Assembly: GCA_002352365.1 (NCBI GenBank)
Contig: DEIJ01000120.1
Location: 9,797-26,424, forward strand
Reading direction: 5' to 3'
DNA from: Dehalococcoidia bacterium UBA2777
Lineage (GTDB): Bacteria > Chloroflexota > Dehalococcoidia > UBA2247 > UBA2777
DNA: 16,628 nucleotides
Part shown: in pieces, positions 7,611 to 15,182 of the stretch
Position numbering within the stretch: position 1 is the stretch's first letter
Layout of the letters: the number at the start of each line of letters is the position of its first letter
The notes under the pieces: generated by a model
Database searches by the model: none
Told to the model about the DNA's origin: nothing
Seen by the model: the letters and a program-made list of their open reading frames with translations, nothing else
Translations under genes and position numbers: made by a program

Positions 7611-10049
7611 ATGGCTATCACCGCGGAAAAGAGGGCAACAGAAAAATATCGTGATGAGATGGGTTTTCAAGTTAAAGTTTGTCGAGGCCTAGGCAGATTA
7701 GGGGAGAGAAGAGAGGAGACGAAGCTTTACCGTGAAGGAGTTCATATTTGCCTTGACCGGGCTCGGTTGATAACCCAGTCTTTTAAGGAGACCGAGGGGG
7801 AACCTATTGTGCTCAGGAGAGCGAAGGCACTGGCTCATATTTTGGACAATATGACTATATGGATAGGCCCTCAGGAGCGGATTGTAGGCAATTTTGCTGC
7901 TGACCCCGATGGCGTGCAGCATTACCCTGACCTCTTCGTAGGTTGGCTGGATAAGGCTATTGACGGGCCATATAAGTACATGATAGATGACGCGGAGAGG
8001 GAGGAACTACACCAGATTCACGAGTATTGGCGGAACAAATGTGTGCATGGTAGTGAGCGCAGTTTGCTTCCTGAAGGGGTAAAGCCATATTGGCGCTTCC
8101 CCAATCAGGGGGTGTTCTTCTGGCTGCATGGCGGTCGTACCGGAGTACCCAATTATGATAAAGTGTTCAAGATAGGCTTGAATGGATTTATAAAGGAGGC
8201 TGAGGATCACCTTAAGGAGATATCATCAGATCCGAGTATCTATCTTAATTCCAGGGAATATCTGGAGCAGAAGCGCTTCTTAGAGGCAGCAATAATAGGC
8301 CTAGAAGCAGGCATCCGATGGGGTAAGAGGTACGCTGCCAAAGCTAGAGAGATGCTGGGGGAGGAGAAGGATGAGAGGCGGAGGAGGGAGCTAGAGGAGA
8401 TTGCCGAGGTTTGTGATTGGGTGCCGGGGAATCCGCCGCGAACTCTACACGAGGCAATACAATGCTATTACTTCATAACCCTCATTACCCGAATAATTGA
8501 TCTTCAGACGCCAGGACTCGGGGATAGGTTTGACCAAATTATGTATCCGTTGTACAAGAAGGATAAAGAGGAGGGCAGGCTAACTCCCAAGCAAGCTCAA
8601 GAGCTAGTGGAGTATATGCTCATCAAGATGAATGAATTTGGTGAGCTAGCTCCACCAATTGGGGCTGGAGGAGGAGGAGGTGTGGTGACGGCACGGGTGA
8701 TGACTATCGGGGGTCAGACCCCTGAGGGTGATGATGCCACCAATGAAATGACTTACATCACCTTGGATGCTAAGAATGCCATGGGATTAACCCAGCCGGC
8801 GATTGCCATCAGACTTCACCGCAACGCGCCACAGGAATTCCTGTACAAAATTACTGAGGCACACCGGATAATGCCAGGCGTTTACTCCCTGTTCAATGAC
8901 GAGATGATGATCCCCTATCTGATGAGCTTAGGCATACCTATAGAGGATGCTCGGAATTACTCCACCGAGGGTTGTATGAGGTGGATTATACCGGGAAGGG
9001 CTATGGGTATGCGTGCTTTGGGTGGGATGTTTGCCTTGCCAAAGTGCCTGGAGTATGCCCTAAATCAAGGGATGGATAAATTCAGTGGAAAACAAGTGGG
9101 GGCTCGAACACCCGACCCCCTCGCCTTCACCTCCATTGAGGATGTCATCCAGGCATATCTGGAGCAGGTGAGGTTCTTCCTGGAAAAATTGGTTACCATC
9201 TATAATATTGTGGATGTTCTTGACGAAGAGTGGCTACCTCAACCATTCCTGTCTGCGTTGATGGATGGCTGTATTGAGCGTGGTCAGGATTGCCGCAAGT
9301 ACAAGTACTTCCCCAATACTATCATCCAGCCCGTAGGGCAGATAACTGTAGCTGATTCGCTGGCGGCGATGAAGAAGCTGGTATTTGAGGATAAGAGGAT
9401 TACCAAACTTGAGCTTTTGGATGCCCTTAAGAACAACTGGGAGGGGAAGGAAGAGCTGCGCCAGATGTGCATCAACGAGGCTCCTAAGTTCGGTAATGAT
9501 GATGACTACGTTGACCTATTGGCCAGGGATGTTCTCTTGAGGACAACACAAGTGTTTAGGGGCTTTAAGAACATCTGGGGTGGGCCTTTTATGGAGGATG
9601 GAACCGGCGGCTCCAGCTATTTCTCTTTCAGTGGTCTTACTGGGGCAACCACCGACGGGAGGAAGGATCGCGATCTGTTCAACGATGGGACGATTTCCCC
9701 TTGTATTGGTATGGACAAGAAGGGGCCAACTGCGGTATTGAAATCAGTGGGGAAAATAGACCATGCTAGAGGCTTCACCCAACTGCTGAATCAGAAGTTC
9801 TTGCCGCAATATCTGGAAGGCGACAACAAGGAGGCATTTGCTTCATATCTTAGAACTTGGGTTGATCTCGGCATCCACCATATCCAGTTCAATGCGGTAG
9901 ATCGAGACATCCTGCTCGATGCTCAACAACACCCAGGGAACCATCACTATCTGGTGGTCAGGGTGGCGGGTTATAGTGCCTATTTCATCGATTTAGATAA
10001 GGAGGTACAAGATCAAATTATTGCCAGAACTGAGCAGGTATTAGCCTAA
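7611..10049 (+). CDS. Glycyl radical enzyme 4, PFL-like, CMRW active-site loop
   Basis: The protein has 812 residues from ATG 7611. It is a complete PFL-like glycyl radical enzyme with CLDRARL (47-53), HGGRTGVPNYDKVFKIGLNG (173-192), RFDQ (306-309), AGGGGGVVTARV (352-363), DATNEMTY (375-382), YSTEGCMRW with Cys455, NDDDYVD (629-635), and RVAGYSAYF with Gly787. Small departures from the neighbours are REGVHICLDR where the others have RPG-KLC-ER, GATTDGR for GATPDGR, and QITVADSL for QIT(V/I)ANSL. It is last in the four-gene array. Its stop lies inside the 3' end of folC on the other strand (9-nt overlap), so transcription from the array converges directly on folC with no room for a terminator between them. 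Specific reaction unknown; an activase must act in trans or lie outside the window. Confidence 0.94.
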   Translation: MAITAEKRATEKYRDEMGFQVKVCRGLGRLGERREETKLYREGVHICLDRARLITQSFKETEGEPIVLRRAKALAHILDNMTIWIGPQERIVGNFAADPDGVQHYPDLFVGWLDKAIDGPYKYMIDDAEREELHQIHEYWRNKCVHGSERSLLPEGVKPYWRFPNQGVFFWLHGGRTGVPNYDKVFKIGLNGFIKEAEDHLKEISSDPSIYLNSREYLEQKRFLEAAIIGLEAGIRWGKRYAAKAREMLGEEKDERRRRELEEIAEVCDWVPGNPPRTLHEAIQCYYFITLITRIIDLQTPGLGDRFDQIMYPLYKKDKEEGRLTPKQAQELVEYMLIKMNEFGELAPPIGAGGGGGVVTARVMTIGGQTPEGDDATNEMTYITLDAKNAMGLTQPAIAIRLHRNAPQEFLYKITEAHRIMPGVYSLFNDEMMIPYLMSLGIPIEDARNYSTEGCMRWIIPGRAMGMRALGGMFALPKCLEYALNQGMDKFSGKQVGARTPDPLAFTSIEDVIQAYLEQVRFFLEKLVTIYNIVDVLDEEWLPQPFLSALMDGCIERGQDCRKYKYFPNTIIQPVGQITVADSLAAMKKLVFEDKRITKLELLDALKNNWEGKEELRQMCINEAPKFGNDDDYVDLLARDVLLRTTQVFRGFKNIWGGPFMEDGTGGSSYFSFSGLTGATTDGRKDRDLFNDGTISPCIGMDKKGPTAVLKSVGKIDHARGFTQLLNQKFLPQYLEGDNKEAFASYLRTWVDLGIHHIQFNAVDRDILLDAQQHPGNHHYLVVRVAGYSAYFIDLDKEVQDQIIARTEQVLA

Positions 10050-11405
10050 GGTACCTCCTATTTCCGCAATTAAACTCGAGCGTCGGGTAGCATATTCTAT
10101 CGCCTCAGCTACCACAAAAAGTGACCCGGTGGCACAGATAAGGTCGTTTGGTTTGGCTATGGCTAATCCTTGATCTACCGCAGCAGCAACCTGTTCCGCC
10201 ACTTGTGGCACTATGCCCCATTTGGAGAATTCAGCCACTAGCTTTGGCAGGGGGGCAGCGCGAGGGTGACGGGAGCAAGTAACAATAACTGAGGCTCCCA
10301 GAGAGGCTAGCTCCCTGATTATCCCTGATATATCCTTATCCTCTGAAGTTCCCACGATGAGAATCAGTTGTTCAAAATCGAAATACTGCTTCAGAGCTTG
10401 CTTAAGCTTCCTTGCTGAGTCGGCGTTATGTGCTCCATCAACAATAAGCAAGGGGTCTTGTCGCAAAACTTGAAGTCGTCCTGGCCAGTCTACTTGGGCG
10501 AGGCCTGAAATGATGTCACTTGCTGATATTTTTACCCCTAAGCTATTCAGCATCTCCAAACAAGCTACAGCGCTAGCCGCATTATCTAGCTGGTGCTCAC
10601 CAAGTAGGGGGATATCCAGCTCATAGCTCCCGCTTATCCCCTTTACCAGGCAGGACTGCCCTTTGAGGTTGAAAGCCCCTTCTTGCCAGCTAACTTCCTT
10701 GCCTACTTTAACCAGCTTTACCCCAATGCTTAGGCATTCTTCCTCTATCACCTCTGCCACTTCGGGAAATTGCGGAGAGCATATTACAATGCACCCTGGC
10801 TTGATAATGCCTGCTTTCTCCTTAGCTATCTGGTGCAGGCTTCGGCCTAAAACCTCCATGTGATCTAGGCTTATCGAGGTGATAACGCAGACTTCCCCTT
10901 TCACTACATTGGTAGCATCAAGGCGCCCCCCTAACCCTGTCTCCAGCACCTGAAAATCAACTTTGTTCTGTTCAAAATAGCTGAAAGCTAATGCGGTCAA
11001 TATCTCAAAAGTGGTAAGCTCACCCAGGTTCCCCCGCTTATTTATAGCCGTAATCTCCGGCTTCAACCTATCAACCAATCCGACAAGTTCTTGCTCAGAA
11101 ATCAGCTTTCCGTTGATCCCCATCCTCTCTCTCAGTGTATGAAGGTGGGGGGAGGTATAAAGGCCAGTTTTGTAGCCGGCTTGAGCTAGCCCGGCAGCAA
11201 TCATGGCCGCAGTGCTTCCCTTACCTTTAGTGCCAGCTATATGAATTGACCTTGCGCTCAGATGGGGGTTAGCTAACCTGTTCAATAACTCCTCTATGCG
11301 TCTTAGATCAAATACCACCGCCGAGCGGGAAGCTCTTTCATAGTCGGCAAAGCTCAGGATATAATCTAACGCAGCTTGATACTCCAAATTTAGTCCCTCT
11401 CCCAT
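10041..11405 (-). CDS. folC: Folylpolyglutamate synthase / dihydrofolate synthase
   Basis: The protein has 454 residues. It adds glutamate to folates (and, if bifunctional, to dihydropteroate) using ATP in the cytosol. Mur-ligase family marks are clear: the P-loop GTKGKGST (58-65), YTSPHLHTLRERMGING (83-99), LETGLGGRLDATN (154-166), SLDHMEVLG (179-187), KEKAGIIKPG (195-204), LLGEHQLDNAASAV (267-280), VDGAHN (322-327) and TGSLFVVAEA (426-435). The length is normal for FolC and nothing is missing. The ATG at 11405 overlaps the end of the amidohydrolase gene by 16 nt in another frame, with a GGGGGGAAG purine tract upstream, so translational coupling is likely. Its 3' end overlaps GRE 4 by 9 nt. 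Sequence alone does not settle whether it also has dihydrofolate synthase activity. Confidence 0.95.
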   Translation of the reverse strand: MGEGLNLEYQAALDYILSFADYERASRSAVVFDLRRIEELLNRLANPHLSARSIHIAGTKGKGSTAAMIAAGLAQAGYKTGLYTSPHLHTLRERMGINGKLISEQELVGLVDRLKPEITAINKRGNLGELTTFEILTALAFSYFEQNKVDFQVLETGLGGRLDATNVVKGEVCVITSISLDHMEVLGRSLHQIAKEKAGIIKPGCIVICSPQFPEVAEVIEEECLSIGVKLVKVGKEVSWQEGAFNLKGQSCLVKGISGSYELDIPLLGEHQLDNAASAVACLEMLNSLGVKISASDIISGLAQVDWPGRLQVLRQDPLLIVDGAHNADSARKLKQALKQYFDFEQLILIVGTSEDKDISGIIRELASLGASVIVTCSRHPRAAPLPKLVAEFSKWGIVPQVAEQVAAAVDQGLAIAKPNDLICATGSLFVVAEAIEYATRRSSLIAEIGGTLG

Positions 11406-12931
11406 TGAATCTTCCCCCCAATGATGGTCAGCATCGCTCTTATTCCACTTATTTCCTCCGGCGGTACTTGGCAGGGGTCACCACTTAGGACAACAAGATC
11501 AGCAAGTTTGCCTGGTGAGAGAGAGCCCTTTATCTGTTCCTCAAAAGAGGCATAAGCAGCATTAGAGGTATACATTTTCACCCCTTCGAGAGGCAAGACG
11601 CCTTCTTGAGGCGAAATAGTTTGCCCTGTCTGGGCCTTGCGGGTGACGGCGGCATAGATACCTATCAGAGGATCAAGGGGTACTACTGGTGAGTCTGAGC
11701 TAGCAGCTACTCTCAGAGGTGCCTTTAACAGTGAACCTATAGGGTAAAGAGATGGCAACTGAGTCTGCGGCACCGTCTGGAGATATCTTTCCCCATTATA
11801 GTAAATAAAGGGTGGCTGAGTAACTATCATGGCTTGAATTTTTTTTAACCGCTGCATTAGTTGGGGAAGGCAGATCGAGCAATGCTCCAATCGATGGCGA
11901 TGATTTACCCGAGGGGCTTGGGAGAGAGCGTAATCTAGGGCAGTGGTTGCCGCTGCCACACTGCTTTCCTCGATAGCATGAAGTGCCAACTGGAAGCCAG
12001 CCTTATGCACTTGGAGGGCTATCTGGTTTAGTTCCTCTTGAGAAGGGAAGAGCTCGCCGGTAACTTCATCAACCACGATTTTAACTCCGCCCAAGCGCAA
12101 CTGGCTATCTCCGACGTGTGAGGATAGTCCCAAATTTTGGAATTCTTCCCAGGCGTCAACCCCAATCATCATCGAAACCCGGCAGGTCAGCTCTTCATGG
12201 CGTTGAAGTCGCCGAAACAATTGCCAGCGGTTAAGACTATCACTCCAGGTAGCATCCTGGAGTGAGGTGATGCCCAAAGATAGGTATTCGCGGTTGGCAA
12301 GTCCTACGCCCTTCTCCAGCTCTGCTTCGGTTAAGGGTGGCATTTTACTTTCCACATACTCATTCATCCCAAAGAGCATCCCATTAGGTTCTCCCGTTTC
12401 GAGGTCGCGGTCAATAAGCCCACCAGGTGGCTCAGGGGCTTCTCGGCAAATGCCCACCAGTTTTAGCCCCAGACTATTAAGCACACAAGCATGCCCTGAC
12501 TGATGAACCAGCTTTACTGGATGATAAGGTGCTGCCTTGTCCAGCTCCCAGCGGGTAGGATGGCGCTTTTCAGCCAGATAAAACTCGTGGTAGCCTATTG
12601 CTTTTATCCAGGTTCCTGGAGGGATTGCTTCTGCCCGGAGTCGAATTTGAGCTTCAAGTTCGGCAATACTGCTTACTGCCGAAGGGTGGCAATCAACGCT
12701 AAGTAGACTTGCGGCAAAGGCGAGAGGATGGCAGTGGGCATCATTGAATCCAGGCACTATTGTCTTCCCCCCACAATCGATTAGCTTAGTCTTTGTCTGC
12801 CGAAGCAGATTGAGGTCACTATTTTTGCCCAGGGCCAGAATTTTATCACCTCTGATAGCGATTAACTCCGCCTGAGGCGTTTGCGGGTGTAGAGTTTTTA
12901 TATTAGCATTATACAGAATAAGGTCTGTCAT
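11390..12931 (-). CDS. YtcJ-like metal-dependent amidohydrolase (Amidohydro_3)
   Basis: The protein has 513 residues from ATG 12931. The family hydrolyses amide or related bonds with active-site metal in a TIM barrel flanked by a small beta domain. Visible residues are the metal-site HCH (66-68) in PGFNDAHCHPL, HQSGHA (143-148), LALHAIEES with His318, HRLEHCS with His350, SSDSPV with Asp413, and the C-terminal KGSLSPGKLADLVVL (468-482). Where many YtcJ proteins have a DGSLGS-type motif, this one has VVDEVTGELFPSQEEL (286-301), a subfamily variant. ATG 12931 gives the usual MTDLILYNA-type N-terminus, although its Shine-Dalgarno is weak. The longer TTG start at 12970 is less convincing. It precedes folC with overlapping ends and diverges from ndk. 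No signal peptide is seen. The substrate cannot be predicted. Confidence 0.88.
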   Translation of the reverse strand: MTDLILYNANIKTLHPQTPQAELIAIRGDKILALGKNSDLNLLRQTKTKLIDCGGKTIVPGFNDAHCHPLAFAASLLSVDCHPSAVSSIAELEAQIRLRAEAIPPGTWIKAIGYHEFYLAEKRHPTRWELDKAAPYHPVKLVHQSGHACVLNSLGLKLVGICREAPEPPGGLIDRDLETGEPNGMLFGMNEYVESKMPPLTEAELEKGVGLANREYLSLGITSLQDATWSDSLNRWQLFRRLQRHEELTCRVSMMIGVDAWEEFQNLGLSSHVGDSQLRLGGVKIVVDEVTGELFPSQEELNQIALQVHKAGFQLALHAIEESSVAAATTALDYALSQAPRVNHRHRLEHCSICLPQLMQRLKKIQAMIVTQPPFIYYNGERYLQTVPQTQLPSLYPIGSLLKAPLRVAASSDSPVVPLDPLIGIYAAVTRKAQTGQTISPQEGVLPLEGVKMYTSNAAYASFEEQIKGSLSPGKLADLVVLSGDPCQVPPEEISGIRAMLTIIGGKIQWERD

Positions 12932-12986
12932 AGGTGGCTGATATTTCTTAGAAAATAAAGTATACTCCAATTGGGGAAGAGAGGAA
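12932..12986. promoter_or_regulatory. Divergent promoter region between the amidohydrolase and ndk
   Basis: This 55-nt gap must serve both directions. AGTATACT (12959-12966) is palindromic and so offers a TATACT -10 on each strand. No good -35 is seen on either side, and a start site from the + strand element would leave a leader of only about 15 nt for ndk. The purine run TTGGGGAAGAGAGGAA just before ATG 12987 holds the ndk ribosome binding site. Confidence 0.4.
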
Positions 12987-13445
12987 ATGAAGATTCAGCA
13001 AACCCTAGTTCTTATTAAGCCTGATGCAGTACAGCGGGGGTTGGTGGGGGAGATTATCTCTCGCTTTGAGAGAAAGGGGCTGAAGGTAGTGGCGCTGAAG
13101 ATGCTCCACATGGATGAAGCATTGGCCAAGCGCCACTACGCTATCCATGAGGGGAAATCCTTCTTTGCCCAGTTGGTAGCATTTATCACCTCCAGTCCCC
13201 TGGTAGCTATTGTTTTTGAGGGAGCGGAAGCAGTAGAGGTGGTACGCCGCCTAATAGGGGAGACAAATCCGCTCCAGGCAACCCCAGGGACGATTCGGGG
13301 GGATTTTGGGCTAGATGTGGGGCACAATTTAATTCACGGCTCTGACTCGGAGGAAAATGCTAGTGGGGAAATCGAACTCTTCTTTTCCCCAGGGAAACTT
13401 CTCGGCTACCAGCGTGAAGTCGATAAGTGGATTACAGGACCTTGA
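12987..13445 (+). CDS. ndk: Nucleoside diphosphate kinase
   Basis: The protein has 152 residues. It transfers the terminal phosphate of ATP to other nucleoside diphosphates through a phosphohistidine, keeping NTP and dNTP pools balanced in the cytosol. The full catalytic set is visible: Lys11 in KPDAVQRG, Tyr51, Arg88 (or 87), Thr93 in GETNP, Arg104 in GTIRGDFG, Asn114, and the phosphorylated His117 in NLIHGSDS. The length is typical. It is a single + strand gene between two minus-strand groups, with its own short promoter region, and its end overlaps rsfS by 14 nt tail to tail. The residue before Asn114 is His where many bacterial enzymes have Arg, a tolerated position. Confidence 0.97.
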   Translation: MKIQQTLVLIKPDAVQRGLVGEIISRFERKGLKVVALKMLHMDEALAKRHYAIHEGKSFFAQLVAFITSSPLVAIVFEGAEAVEVVRRLIGETNPLQATPGTIRGDFGLDVGHNLIHGSDSEENASGEIELFFSPGKLLGYQREVDKWITGP

Positions 13446-13776
13446 CCAAGAGATGAGCTTTCTCCCATAGCTGATCTAGCTGGTAATATTCTCGCTCAAA
13501 GGGGGCAAAGATGTGGACAATCACCCCACCAAAATCTAGCAGCACCCAGCCTGAGTTGGCTGGGCCTTCAGAGTGGTGAGGAAGGATGCCTTCCTGCTTT
13601 AAAGTTTTGTCAATGGCTTCACGAATAGCTTCGATCTGGCGCCCACTCTCTCCAGTGCAGATAACAAAGTAATCGGCGAAGGAGCATACCTCCCTTATAT
13701 TCAGCAGCACAATATCTGCAGCTTGCTTGTCTGAAGCCACCTCTACAATCCTTCTAGCCAGCTCTAGTGTCTCCAA
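13432..13776 (-). CDS. rsfS: Ribosome silencing factor RsfS (Iojap family)
   Basis: The protein has 114 residues, the usual length. RsfS binds protein L14 (uL14) of the large ribosomal subunit and blocks joining with the small subunit when nutrients are short. Family marks are ADYFVICTGES (34-44) with a following Q-x-x-AI, GWVLLDFGGVIVHIF (76-90), and a terminal R-x-YYQLDQLW (94-103). The start is TTG at 13776, with GGGAG 4 nt upstream; no in-frame ATG fits. It is the last gene of the minus-strand group, 26 nt after the small coiled-coil gene, and converges on ndk with a 14-nt overlap. Confidence 0.95.
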   Translation of the reverse strand: METLELARRIVEVASDKQAADIVLLNIREVCSFADYFVICTGESGRQIEAIREAIDKTLKQEGILPHHSEGPANSGWVLLDFGGVIVHIFAPFEREYYQLDQLWEKAHLLVKVL

Positions 13777-13802
13777 AGTACTCCCTATGATCTACCCTTT
13801 GG

Positions 13803-13988
13803 TTATCCCGGCTTCAGATCCTCAATCTCCTTTGTCACTCTGCTCAATTCAACTTCCAAATCCCGCTTATATTCCTCAAGCATTCGAAGATACTCTTCCT
13901 TCATCGGGAAATGTCGAAAACCCCAGAACATAAACGGGGGGAATCCAAAGCGAAAACCACCATAAAAGCCGCCTCCTCGATACCACAT
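13803..13988 (-). CDS. Small Gly/Phe/Trp-rich protein with C-terminal coiled coil
   Basis: The protein has 61 residues from ATG 13988. The longer GTG start at 13997 would overlap the ribosome binding site: GGGAGGT ends 7 nt before ATG 13988, so the shorter form is preferred. Residues 1-27 are rich in Gly, Phe, Trp and Arg (MWYRGGGFYGGFRFGF). Residues 28-58 form a charged helix with heptad spacing at Leu37, Leu44, Val51, Leu58 and at Leu34, Leu48, Ile55, as in a coiled coil. The layout recalls small DUF5320-like proteins, but that is only a resemblance. No transmembrane segment or cysteine is seen. It lies between lhgO and rsfS in the same direction. Function unknown; the strong ribosome binding site and heptads argue that it is a real gene. 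Confidence 0.7.
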   Translation of the reverse strand: MWYRGGGFYGGFRFGFPPFMFWGFRHFPMKEEYLRMLEEYKRDLEVELSRVTKEIEDLKPG

Positions 13989-13994
13989 TTGATT

Positions 13995-14002
13995 CACCTC
14001 CC
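13995..14002 (-). promoter_or_regulatory. Ribosome binding site that decides the small-protein start
   Basis: On the minus strand GGGAGGTG lies just before ATG 13988. The GTG of an upstream in-frame start is part of this site, which makes that start unlikely. Confidence 0.7.
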
Positions 14003-14030
14003 GAGATAGCTTATTCTATTACCGATTTCG

Positions 14031-15149
14031 TCATGCCTCATCCACCATATCCCCAACATGTTTGGCTATTGCTGGAGAAGCTGTCAGCCCTGGGGAGTCT
14101 ATGCCAACTAAATTTATAAATCCCGGCAAACCTCTATCGTACTCATGCCTGATGACAAAATCCCTGAAATCTTCCCCCGGTTGTTGAAGCCTGGGCCTAA
14201 TGCCTGCCATCTCAGGCTCCAGGTCATCATATTCTATAAAAGGCAATAATTTTATCGCCGAATGGTAAAAGGCCTGCTTTTGCGAGCTGTCGACTGCGTA
14301 ATCTATCCTATCCACAAAACGCGCATTTGGGCCCAGGCACATCCCTCCTTTGAGGTCTAAAGTGACATGAATGCCAACATCTTCATCCTTGGGTGGTACC
14401 GGATATATTAACCTCTGGACTAACTTGTTCTTACCATGGCCCACACTGAAGTATTCTCCTTTGCAATAATGGAGCTTATAGCCTGCCTCAACTATATCTA
14501 TCCCAGCTAGCTCAGCTATTCTATCAGAGTTGAGACCGGCACAGTTTATCACTATCGAGGTTTTGAAGGAGAAGCCATCCTCTATGGTAACTTCATACCC
14601 GTCAGCTACTTTTTCTATCCCTACGACTTTCGAGGTATAAGCTATCTCAGCTCCGTCGTTCTTTGCTTTGGTGATAAAGTATTTCATCAGGGCATGTGAA
14701 TCTATAATGCCTGTTGCTGGTGAAAAAATGGCGGCAACCCCGTTTACCTTCGGCTCTAGCTCCTCTAGCTCTTGTCTTGAGAGCATCTTTAAGCCAATGG
14801 CACCATTCTCCTTACCCTGGTTTAACAGCCTCTCCAAATCATCGACCTCGGTTTCATTGGCGGCTACTATGACCTTCCCCAATCTTTTGTAGCCTATCCC
14901 CTCCCTCTCACAAAGCTCGTAAAGCATAGCACTGCCCTCTAGGCACATTTTTGCTTTCAGCGAGCCTTTGGGGTAATAGATGCCAGCATGGATAACTTCG
15001 CTATTCCGGCTACTTGCTTCCTGGCCAAATGTTTCATTCTTTTCAAGCACATAAACCTGTCTCCTACTTGCCACTTGGGCAGCTATCGCCAACCCTATCA
15101 CGCCAGCTCCAATGATGGTAATATCAGCTTCATGTGATATGCCACTCAA
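14031..15149 (-). CDS. lhgO: FAD-dependent L-2-hydroxyglutarate oxidase/dehydrogenase-like protein
   Basis: The protein has 372 residues. LhgO-type enzymes oxidise L-2-hydroxyglutarate to 2-oxoglutarate with FAD and usually pass electrons to quinone. The D-amino-acid-oxidase fold is shown by GAGVIG (14-19), Glu36 in VLEKN as the adenosine-ribose ligand, the family signature SSRNSEVIHAGIYY (46-59), the second dinucleotide-side strand VINCAGLNSD (about 200-209), and the C-terminal GIDSPGLTASPAIA. The length is slightly short of the usual 390-420 but both ends look complete. The start appears to be TTG 15149; an in-frame TGA lies about 13 codons upstream and no ATG is available. It follows the NAD-salvage fusion gene by 33 nt. 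In an anaerobe the electron acceptor would not be oxygen. A related 2-hydroxyacid or glycerol-3-phosphate-type substrate is possible. Confidence 0.85.
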   Translation of the reverse strand: MSGISHEADITIIGAGVIGLAIAAQVASRRQVYVLEKNETFGQEASSRNSEVIHAGIYYPKGSLKAKMCLEGSAMLYELCEREGIGYKRLGKVIVAANETEVDDLERLLNQGKENGAIGLKMLSRQELEELEPKVNGVAAIFSPATGIIDSHALMKYFITKAKNDGAEIAYTSKVVGIEKVADGYEVTIEDGFSFKTSIVINCAGLNSDRIAELAGIDIVEAGYKLHYCKGEYFSVGHGKNKLVQRLIYPVPPKDEDVGIHVTLDLKGGMCLGPNARFVDRIDYAVDSSQKQAFYHSAIKLLPFIEYDDLEPEMAGIRPRLQQPGEDFRDFVIRHEYDRGLPGFINLVGIDSPGLTASPAIAKHVGDMVDEA

Positions 15150-15182
15150 ATCTTTCGCTCTATGGGGATTGACGGTTTGATC

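Noticed and set aside
165..10049. Annotation of the four genes as true pyruvate formate-lyase (pflB)
   Set aside because: The adjacent Cys-Cys pair of pyruvate formate-lyase is missing; each has a single Cys in a CMRW loop. Automated naming as formate acetyltransferase would mislead.
10041..10080. Bidirectional terminator between GRE 4 and folC
   Set aside because: The genes overlap and no hairpin followed by a T run was seen.
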